A stretch of 64,000 nucleotides of DNA. Source: Rhizobium rhizogenes NBRC 13257 (lineage in GTDB: Bacteria > Pseudomonadota > Alphaproteobacteria > Rhizobiales > Rhizobiaceae). This document shows, one piece after another, positions 57,743 through 64,000 of this stretch; the stretch's first letter is position 1; each line of letters opens with the position of its first letter. The DNA lies in assembly GCF_000696095.1 (NCBI RefSeq), contig NZ_BAYX01000002.1, positions 124,001-188,000 on the forward strand, given 5' to 3'. Both the position numbers and the translations under genes were made by a program. The notes beneath the pieces are model-generated. The model did no database searches, was not told the origin of the DNA, and saw nothing but the letters and a program-made list of their open reading frames with translations.

Positions 57743-58540
57743 CTAAGCCTTGACGAGCCACTCATGCTCCGGCGCATTGTAGAATTTCCAGATGCGCTTC
57801 GGGCCGGCCATGACGTTGAGATAATAGAGATCGTAGCCATGGCAGGCGGCGCAAGGGTGATATCCCCTCGGCACCAGCGTCACGTCGCCATCTTCCAACG
57901 CCATGACTTCATCCAGCGAGCGATCGTCCGTATAGACGCGCTGGAAGGCGAAGCCCTGCGGTGGGTTGAGGCGATGATAGTAGGTCTCCTCGAGGAAGCT
58001 CTCGTTCGGGAGATTGTTCTGATCGTGCTTGTGCGGCGGATAGGAAGAGGTGTGGCCACCGGGCGTGATCACCTCGACGACCAGCAGGGAGTGCGCCGCG
58101 CCATCGTCTTCCGGCATGATGTTGTTGACGTGGCGAACATTGGTGCCCTGGCCGCGCGTCACAGGCGGATGCGTACCCGGCGGAATGGCGCGGGCCTCAT
58201 AGGAGCCGCCGCCCGGAGCCGAGCAGACGGCAAGTTCCAGCTCGGTTTCCGCGGTCACCGACCAGCTTGAACCGGCTGGAATATAGAGCGCGTGGGGCGC
58301 GCCCTCGAAGGGGCTCATACGACCGCCGAGCAGGCCGAAATCCTTAGCACCTGCCTTGGCGCTTCCCTTGCCGCTGACCCAGACCAGGCAGACCTCGCGA
58401 TCGCCGGTTTCGGCCGAAGCCGTTTCGCCGGGCTTCAGCCGGTGAAGGTCGAAGCCGACATAGGTCCAGCCGGCACTTTCGGGCGTGACATGGGTGACGC
58501 GGCCATGGGAGCCATCAGGTTTGACCTTGAGATTTGGCAT
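57743..58540 (-). CDS. iolB: 5-deoxy-glucuronate isomerase
   Basis: A 265-residue cupin enzyme that converts 5-deoxy-glucuronate to 2-deoxy-5-keto-gluconate in myo-inositol catabolism. The metal motif HTSSYPPHKHDQ (about 158-169) and later EETYYHRLNPPQGFAFQRVYTDDRSLDE (given by its ends) match IolB, with the third-ligand region PRGYHPCAACHGYDLYYLNVMAGP. Length is standard. Last gene of the iolC-D-E-B operon, 13 bases after iolE. Confidence 0.97.
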   Translation of the reverse strand: MPNLKVKPDGSHGRVTHVTPESAGWTYVGFDLHRLKPGETASAETGDREVCLVWVSGKGSAKAGAKDFGLLGGRMSPFEGAPHALYIPAGSSWSVTAETELELAVCSAPGGGSYEARAIPPGTHPPVTRGQGTNVRHVNNIMPEDDGAAHSLLVVEVITPGGHTSSYPPHKHDQNNLPNESFLEETYYHRLNPPQGFAFQRVYTDDRSLDEVMALEDGDVTLVPRGYHPCAACHGYDLYYLNVMAGPKRIWKFYNAPEHEWLVKA

Positions 58541-58553
58541 GGGCGTTCTTCCT

Positions 58554-59471
58554 CTATCCCTTGGGAAAACCTTCGGTTTCCACCGTATAACCCGCAGCCG
58601 TCATGACGCGCATCAATTCGGCATGGCCGATCTCGGCCATTTTTTGCGGAGGAGCCTTGCGCGGGTCCTGTTCGGCCTCGACGACGAACCAGCCTTCATA
58701 GCCGTAACCAGCCAGACGCTGAACGATAGCACCGAAATCGAGCGAGCCGTCGCCCGGTACGGTGAAGGCGCCAAGCGCCACTGCGTCAAGGAAGGACTGC
58801 CGGCTGCGGTCCAGGCCGTCCACGACAGGCTTGCGGATATCCTTGACGTGAACGTGGTTGATGCGGGCGTGGTGATTGTCGATGGCGCGCAGGACATCGC
58901 CGCCGGCAAAGGCAAGATGACCGGCATCGAGCAGAAGCGGAATGCCTGCACCCGAATAGCGCATGAAAGCGTCGAGTTCCGGCTCGGTTTCCACGACTGC
59001 TGCCATGTGATGGTGATAGGAGAGCGGCATGCCCTGATCGGCGCACCATTCGCCGAACTCGGTCAGGCGACGCGCATAGGCCTTCATCTCGTCATCCGAA
59101 AGGCGCGGCTTGGTGGCGAGCGGCTTGGAGCGGTCGCCCTGGATAGAACGGCCGACCTCGCCATAGACGATGCAGGGTGCATTGACCGCCTTGAACAGTT
59201 CGATCATCGGAGCGATGCGGTCCTTGTTGACGGCAAGCTCCTCATTGACCAGCGTGCCCGAGAACCAGCCGCCGCAAAGTGTCACGTCGGCGGCGCGCAA
59301 GATAGGCAGCATCACCTCGGGATCATCCGGGAAGCGGCGGCCCTTCTCCATGCCGGTAAAACCGGCGCTGCGCGATTGCCGCAGGCATTCCTCGAGGGAC
59401 ACGTCATCGCTGAGCTCAGGAAGATCGTCGTTCCACCACGCGATGGGCGACATGCCGAGTTTGGCCTTCAT
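58554..59471 (-). CDS. iolE: Myo-inosose-2 dehydratase
   Basis: A 305-residue TIM-barrel enzyme that dehydrates scyllo-inosose (2-keto-myo-inositol). Motifs include GMSPIAWWNDDLPELSDD near the start, CGGWFSGTL, SYHHHMAAVVE (about 149-159), LLLDAGHLAFAGGD and INHVHVKDIRKPVV, which hold the metal-binding Glu/Asp/His. ATG 59471 has AAGGAGACT upstream; an earlier frame to 59510 is not needed. Next in order after iolD, with 68 bases between. Confidence 0.97.
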   Translation of the reverse strand: MKAKLGMSPIAWWNDDLPELSDDVSLEECLRQSRSAGFTGMEKGRRFPDDPEVMLPILRAADVTLCGGWFSGTLVNEELAVNKDRIAPMIELFKAVNAPCIVYGEVGRSIQGDRSKPLATKPRLSDDEMKAYARRLTEFGEWCADQGMPLSYHHHMAAVVETEPELDAFMRYSGAGIPLLLDAGHLAFAGGDVLRAIDNHHARINHVHVKDIRKPVVDGLDRSRQSFLDAVALGAFTVPGDGSLDFGAIVQRLAGYGYEGWFVVEAEQDPRKAPPQKMAEIGHAELMRVMTAAGYTVETEGFPKG

Positions 59472-59539
59472 TAATAGTCTCCTTAAAGGCATCGTTTGGA
59501 AGAGCAGCAACGCTCCTCCAGAAAAATGACAGAAATCGA

Positions 59540-61390
59540 TCAGCGGATACGCTGGGCGCCGCGCGCTTGTTCATAGGCGGCGCGGGCCTTGTTCACCTGC
59601 GGGCGCGGGCTGACCTCGGGAACGACAACATCCCACCAGTGTCCGCCTTCGCTCGTCGTGATCAGCGGATCGGTATCGATGACGAAGACCGTGGTGCGGT
59701 CGTTCTTCTTCGAGGCTTCGATGGCCTGCTCGAGCTCGGCAATGGAGGCGACCTTGACGGCAATGGCGCCCATGCTTTCCGCATGTGCCCGGAAGTCGAT
59801 CTCCGGCATCACCTCATAATACGAATCCTTCAGCAGATTGTTGAAGTTCGCGCCGCCGGTTTCCATTTGCAGCCGGTTGATGCAGCCGTAACCGCGATTG
59901 TCGAGCAACACGATGTTGAGCTTGAGGCCGAGCATGACCGACGTGGCGATCTCGGAATTCAGCATCATGTAGGAGCCGTCGCCGACCATGACGATGACAT
60001 CCTTTTCCGGGCAAGCCATCTTGGTGCCAAGACCGCCGGCAATCTCATAGCCCATGCAGGAGAAGCCATATTCCATATGGTAGCTGCCCGGAACCGTCGC
60101 CGGCCAGAGCTTGTGCAGCTCGCCCGGCAGGCCGCCAGCGGCGCAGACGGAAATGGCGTTTTCTCCGCCGATCGTACGGGTTACCGCGCCGATGACCTGG
60201 GCGTCGGAGGGAAGGGCGGTATTAGTCGAGGCCATCGCCTTGGCTGCAGCTTCGACCCAGATCTTCTTTTCTTGGGTCGCCTTTTCCAGGAGTGCAGCCG
60301 GTGCCCGCCAGCCGGCGAGCCCGGCCGAAAGCGCCTTCAGCCCTTCGCGCGCGTCGCAAACGAGCGGCCGGCCGTCATGCTTCGATGCGTCATATGCCGC
60401 GATGTTGAGGCCAAGGATGGAGAGCTTCTCGTTCTTGAACAGCGCCCAGGAGCCGGTGGTGAAGTCCTGGCATCGCGTGCCGACGGCAATGATCAGATCC
60501 GTGTCTTCGGCAATCGCGTTCGCAGCCGAAGTTCCGGTCACCCCGACCGAGCCGAGCGCCAGCGGATGGCGCTCGTCGATTGCCGATTTGCCGGCCTGGC
60601 TGACGACGACGGGTACGCCGTGTGTCTCTGCAAACTCCGTAAGTTCCTTGGTCGCGCGCGAATAGAGCACGCCGCCGCCGGCGATGATGACCGGCTTTTC
60701 AGCCTTGCGGATGATCGCAATCGCAGCGGCGAGTTCGTCTGCGTCCGGCTGCGGGCGGCGCGTCGTCCAGATGCGCTCCTCGAAGAAGCTTTCCGGATAA
60801 TCGAAGGCTTCCGCCTGCACGTCCTGGCAAAGCGACAGCGTTACCGGGCCGCAATCGAGCGGGTCGGTCAAGACCTGCATGGCGCGCTTCAGCGCGGTGA
60901 TGATCTGTTCGGGCCGGGTGATGCGGTCAAAATAGCGTGAGACCGAGCGGAAGGCGTCGTTGGCGGAGACGGTGCCGTCGCCGAAATCCTCGATCTGCTG
61001 CAACACCGGATCGGGCGCGCGGTTGGCGAAGACATCGCCGGGGAGGAAGAGCACGGGAATGCGGTTGACATGCGCAACGCCCGCAGCCGTCACCATGTTG
61101 AGGGCGCCGGGGCCGATCGATGTGGTGCACGCCATGAAGCGCTGCCGGAAGCTCGCTTTGGCATAGGCGATGGCAGCATGCGCCATACCTTGTTCATTGT
61201 GAGCGCGATAGGTCGTCAGCTCGTCGCGCACCTGATAGAGCGCTTCACCGATGCCGGCGACGTTGCCGTGGCCGAAGATCGCCCAGACGCCGCCGAAGAT
61301 CGGCAGCTTCTGACCATCGATCACGGTCATCTGCTTCGTGAGGAAATGTGTGACGGCCTGTGCCATCGTCAATCGGATCGTCTTGCCCAT
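59540..61390 (-). CDS. iolD: 3D-(3,5/4)-trihydroxycyclohexane-1,2-dione acylhydrolase
   Basis: A 616-residue ThDP-dependent enzyme that opens the inositol ring diketone to 5-deoxy-glucuronate. N-terminal PYR domain with catalytic Glu in YRAHNEQGMAHAAIAYAKA (about 62-80), central domain, and C-terminal PP domain with MVGDGSYMMLNSEIATSVMLGLKLNIVLLDNRG, the ThDP/Mg motif GDGS...N near residues 466-498. Length fits IolD. Follows iolC by 25 bases. Confidence 0.97.
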   Translation of the reverse strand: MGKTIRLTMAQAVTHFLTKQMTVIDGQKLPIFGGVWAIFGHGNVAGIGEALYQVRDELTTYRAHNEQGMAHAAIAYAKASFRQRFMACTTSIGPGALNMVTAAGVAHVNRIPVLFLPGDVFANRAPDPVLQQIEDFGDGTVSANDAFRSVSRYFDRITRPEQIITALKRAMQVLTDPLDCGPVTLSLCQDVQAEAFDYPESFFEERIWTTRRPQPDADELAAAIAIIRKAEKPVIIAGGGVLYSRATKELTEFAETHGVPVVVSQAGKSAIDERHPLALGSVGVTGTSAANAIAEDTDLIIAVGTRCQDFTTGSWALFKNEKLSILGLNIAAYDASKHDGRPLVCDAREGLKALSAGLAGWRAPAALLEKATQEKKIWVEAAAKAMASTNTALPSDAQVIGAVTRTIGGENAISVCAAGGLPGELHKLWPATVPGSYHMEYGFSCMGYEIAGGLGTKMACPEKDVIVMVGDGSYMMLNSEIATSVMLGLKLNIVLLDNRGYGCINRLQMETGGANFNNLLKDSYYEVMPEIDFRAHAESMGAIAVKVASIAELEQAIEASKKNDRTTVFVIDTDPLITTSEGGHWWDVVVPEVSPRPQVNKARAAYEQARGAQRIR

Positions 61391-61415
61391 GGGGCGCCTC
61401 CCAAATGCTTCTAAA

Positions 61416-63350
61416 CTATTGCAGGCCGCGGGTTTTCAACCACGCCTGGGTCAGTTGCCGGAAGCGGCCAGCCATGTCGGCGATCGCTTCCTCGTCGTTC
61501 ATGCCGCCCGATAGCCACGCACGGGCCGCATCGGAAAAGATCGTCCGCCCGACGGCGAAACCCTTGACCGAAGGCGCGGCCAGCGTGGCTTCGAAGCTAC
61601 GGATCAATTCATCCGCAGGTGCCTCCAGGCCAAGCAGCACGATACCGCGGCACCATGGATCATTTTTGGCGATCACGGCATCGATTTTTTTCCAGGCAGC
61701 CGTCGAATCCTGTGGTTCCAACTTCCACCAGTCGGGCTTGATGCCGAGCGCATAGAGCTCTTCCATCGCGGTTGCGATCGTGTCGTCGGTGAGCGGCCCG
61801 TTCTTGCCGGCGATGATCTCGACCAGCAACTCGCGGCCGACCTTACGGGCAGCTTCGAACAGGGTGCGCAGCTTCTCCTGCTGCTCCGCCTTCAGCTCTT
61901 TCGGATCGTCCGGATGATAGAAGCACAGGCACTTGATGCAATGGTTGAGCGGCCATTCGACGAGCTGCGAGCCGATATCCTGGCTGAACTCGAATTTCAG
62001 CGGCTTGGAGCCTGGCAGTTCGACGGGGCGGCCGATCCAGGAGAAATTCTTGGTGGCGGCATCGAAGAAGGCATCGCGGCCAAAGCGCTCGTCGATCAGC
62101 ATGCCATAGCCGGAACGACCGCCCGACACCCGCGCTGCCGCTTCCACCGCCAGCCGCTTGAAGGCGACGATCTTGTCATGGCCGACACCCAGTTCATCGG
62201 CGACGCTGACGAGCTGCGAGCGGTGATCGATGGCCAGCGCCATCAGGAGCGGGATGTCGCCATTACGGGTCGAGGCCCAATGGATGTGGTTGATCGCCTC
62301 ATCCTTGCGCAGTGCCCGGTGCTTGCTGCCCGTCTGCAGGAAGAAGTCGAGTTCGGCCCAGGTCGGATATTCCGGCGAGCACAGCAGGCGCGAGACCGCA
62401 AAAGCACCGCAGGCATTCGCCCAGGTGGCGCAAGTCTTCAGCGGCTCGTCGCGCAGGTAGCCGCGCAGGAAGCCGGACATGAAGGCATCGCCGGCGCCGA
62501 GCACGTTGAACACTTCGATCGGGAATCCCTCACCGACGATACCGGCTTCAAGATCGTCCGAGATCGGGCCGTCATAGACGATGCAGCCCATGGCGCCGCG
62601 CTTGAGCACGATGGTCGCCGGGGAAAGACGTCGGATTTCCTTCAGCGCGCCGAGCACGTTGTCGACGCCCGAGCCGATCATGATCTCCTCTTCGGTGCCG
62701 ATGATGAGATCGCAATCCGGCAGCGTCTCCCGCATCTTCGAGGAAACGCGATCCGACTTCACATAGCGCTCGAACCCTTCCGCGTGACCGGCGAGGCCCC
62801 AGAGGTTCGGCCGATAGTCGATATCGAAGATCACCTTGCGGCCGTTCGCCTTGGCGATGCGGATCGCCTTGCGCTGCGCGGCCTCGGTGTTGGGCTTGGA
62901 AAAATGCGTGCCGGAAACCAGCACGGCGCGGGAGGACTTGATGAAATCCTCATCGATATCGTTTTCGTCGAGCGCCATGTCGGCGCAGTCGGAGCGATAG
63001 AAGATCATCGGCGAGACGCCTTCGGCCTCGACCGCCAGCAGCACCAGCGCCGTCAGCCGTTCCTTGTCGGTGGCGATCCCCTGGACAGCGACGCCTTCGC
63101 GCGCCGTCTGCTCGCGGATGAAGCGCCCCATCTGCTCGTCGCCGACGCGGGTGATGAGGCCGGATTTCAGGCCGAGTCGCGCCGTGCCGATAGCGATGTT
63201 GGCGGGGCAGCCGCCGACCGATTTGGCAAAGGAGGCGATATCCTCCAGCCGCGAGCCGATCTGCTGGCCGTAAAGATCGACGGAAGAGCGGCCGATGGTG
63301 ATGACATCGAGTGTCGCCTCCGGCTGAGTGCCAGGATTGTCGTGAGCCAT
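61416..63350 (-). CDS. iolC: 5-dehydro-2-deoxygluconokinase fused to a DUF2090 domain
   Basis: A 644-residue fusion. Residues about 10-325 are a PfkB/ribokinase-type kinase (SVGGCPANIAIG near 43-54, FNVLGAGDAFMSGFLRGYL near 282-300 with catalytic Asp) that phosphorylates 2-deoxy-5-keto-gluconate. Residues about 335-640 are DUF2090, an aldolase-like TIM barrel (PLLMALAIDHRSQLV, FLVEI-type metal region VGRELLVEIIAGKNG). The fused domain may be the aldolase splitting the phosphorylated product. ATG 63350 follows GGGAGGACATC. First gene of the operon, under the predicted IolR site. Confidence 0.96.
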   Translation of the reverse strand: MAHDNPGTQPEATLDVITIGRSSVDLYGQQIGSRLEDIASFAKSVGGCPANIAIGTARLGLKSGLITRVGDEQMGRFIREQTAREGVAVQGIATDKERLTALVLLAVEAEGVSPMIFYRSDCADMALDENDIDEDFIKSSRAVLVSGTHFSKPNTEAAQRKAIRIAKANGRKVIFDIDYRPNLWGLAGHAEGFERYVKSDRVSSKMRETLPDCDLIIGTEEEIMIGSGVDNVLGALKEIRRLSPATIVLKRGAMGCIVYDGPISDDLEAGIVGEGFPIEVFNVLGAGDAFMSGFLRGYLRDEPLKTCATWANACGAFAVSRLLCSPEYPTWAELDFFLQTGSKHRALRKDEAINHIHWASTRNGDIPLLMALAIDHRSQLVSVADELGVGHDKIVAFKRLAVEAAARVSGGRSGYGMLIDERFGRDAFFDAATKNFSWIGRPVELPGSKPLKFEFSQDIGSQLVEWPLNHCIKCLCFYHPDDPKELKAEQQEKLRTLFEAARKVGRELLVEIIAGKNGPLTDDTIATAMEELYALGIKPDWWKLEPQDSTAAWKKIDAVIAKNDPWCRGIVLLGLEAPADELIRSFEATLAAPSVKGFAVGRTIFSDAARAWLSGGMNDEEAIADMAGRFRQLTQAWLKTRGLQ

Positions 63351-63368
63351 GATGTCCTCCCGTCCAGG

Positions 63369-63409
63369 CATGATCCCGGAAACTCTTCAGTTTCTCCTTG
63401 GGTCATGCA
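63369..63409. repeat. Imperfect GCATGATCCC-type palindrome between iolR and iolC
   Basis: GCATGATCCC-GGAAACT (63369-63385) pairs with AGTTTC...GGGTCATGC (63390-63409), with a small bulge. It shares its core with the element at 9045-9092. It lies in the iolC leader, 19 bases before the iolC start, and so could affect iolC expression. Confidence 0.6.
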
Positions 63410-63526
63410 TCATTGAAAGTCCCGGTGCGTCTTGGTTTCATCCGGGTTGTGGTCGATTTCGCGGCCGTCTCCCGAGACCGTGAATATGAATGCAATGAAA
63501 CAGCGGTTCCGAAATTTTGTCAATTC

Positions 63527-63540
63527 GGAATATTTATTCC
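63527..63540. promoter_or_regulatory. IolR-type operator GGAA-N6-TTCC
   Basis: GGAATATTTATTCC exactly fits the GGAA-N6-TTCC palindrome that I recall as the IolR motif before iol genes in Sinorhizobium meliloti. It overlaps the iolR stop codon (63534-63536) and is 177 bases upstream of iolC, in the only intergenic region that can hold the iolCDEB promoter. Confidence 0.65.
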
Positions 63541-64000
63541 ATTTTAGTTTTCTGAGGTTTTCCTATCGTCTCTTTGCGCCGTCGCTCGGCAATGGCGACG
63601 GGAAAGGCCATGATCAGTGCCATGGACGCCGATAAGGAGCGGAAGCCGGCAAAATCCGCCTCGGCTACTTCGAACCAGTGGGTGGCGCAAGCGGTGAGGG
63701 GTGAAAAAGCCGAATCGGTGATGGCGATGACTGGCACGTTGCGCGCGGCAAGGTCTTGCGCCTGTAGCAGGCTTTCGGCGGCATAGGGGGAGAAGCTTGC
63801 GGCGATCGCGGCATCCCTCTCGGTCGCAAAGCGCGCGATCTCGCCGTCGATACCGTTTGGCGAGGCGACGATCTGATGACGGATGTTCAGCTTCGAAAAG
63901 GCGTAGGTCAGATGCGCCGTCAGCGGATAGGAGCGGCGTTTGGCAATCAGATAGATGGTCTCGGCCGCCGCGAGCACATCCACCGCTTTGGCGAAGGTAT
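63534..64000 (-). CDS. iolR: RpiR/MurR-family regulator IolR, C-terminal part, truncated by window edge
   Basis: About 155 C-terminal residues are visible. They are the SIS sugar-phosphate-binding domain: FAKAVDVLAAAETIYLIAKRRS, SYPLTAHLTYAFSKL, AASFSPYAAESLLQAQDLAARNVPVIAITDS and SASMALIMAFPVAIAERR. The helix-turn-helix part lies beyond the window. Adjacent iolC-D-E-B genes in the same direction identify it as IolR, the repressor of inositol catabolism, which likely senses a phosphorylated intermediate of the pathway. Confidence 0.9.
   Translation of the reverse strand, partial: TFAKAVDVLAAAETIYLIAKRRSYPLTAHLTYAFSKLNIRHQIVASPNGIDGEIARFATERDAAIAASFSPYAAESLLQAQDLAARNVPVIAITDSAFSPLTACATHWFEVAEADFAGFRSLSASMALIMAFPVAIAERRRKETIGKPQKTKME

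Overview
The window reads as chromosomal DNA of a GC-rich alphaproteobacterium of the order Rhizobiales, most like Rhizobium. The evidence is the gene order (feuQ-type kinase, cycHJKL, degP, a two-component pair, glnE, pleC-type kinase, pepN), an iolR-C-D-E-B cluster with rhizobial-style fusions, GANTC and CtrA-like sites before a cell-cycle kinase gene, and short palindromic repeats of a kind common in Rhizobium. I see no rRNA, tRNA, CRISPR array, insertion sequence or prophage. Almost all sequence is coding, and the content is mostly core or conserved accessory metabolism.

Layout. 1-12118 (mostly +): end of a FeuQ-like sensor kinase, a small lipoprotein, the cytochrome c maturation operon ccmI-ccmE-ccmF-ccmH, the periplasmic protease DegP, an OmpR-type regulator with its kinase, and glnE. 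12120-20070 (-): PleC-type PAS kinase, aminopeptidase N, an unusual soluble MCP-like protein with a C-terminal sensor region, and an MFS transporter. 20323-29872: an unknown tandem winged-helix protein (+), then on the - strand a small protein, a family 4 uracil-DNA glycosylase, an Hsp70-like ATPase, an RND pump with its fusion protein, and an atypical SDR. 30170-39755: ETF-ubiquinone oxidoreductase with a GNAT, an EamA exporter divergent from an Lrp regulator, the Mg channel MgtE with a structured leader, a quinone oxidoreductase divergent from an HxlR regulator, an MFS exporter and a lipid kinase. 39762-49564: PuuA-like ligase and class III aminotransferase, NUDIX hydrolase, two lipid-linked sugar transferases resembling RgtD/RgtE, a flippase-like membrane protein, and an ECF42-type sigma factor with three DGPF/YCII proteins. 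49583-57693: AMP nucleosidase, several small proteins, a HisC-like aminotransferase, a PilZ protein, a host-attachment-family protein and a MATE pump. 57743-64000 (-): the myo-inositol catabolic operon iolB/E/D/C and the start of its regulator iolR.

How parts work together. ccmIEFH complete c-type cytochromes in the periplasm. glnE tunes glutamine synthetase. The iol genes take inosose to malonate semialdehyde-level products, and a GGAA-N6-TTCC palindrome between iolR and iolC fits IolR control. The rgt-like pair probably makes and uses polyprenyl-phosphate galacturonic acid for lipopolysaccharide. The HxlR regulator with a conserved cysteine and the quinone oxidoreductase form a likely quinone/disulfide stress switch.

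No wholly new multi-gene system is evident. The best leads are a nested hairpin that covers the mgtE ribosome-binding region, a family 4 UDG that has lost two of four cluster cysteines, an SDR without the YxxxK pair, a transmembrane-free MCP with reversed domain order, and a small Sel1-like gene with a structured leader.
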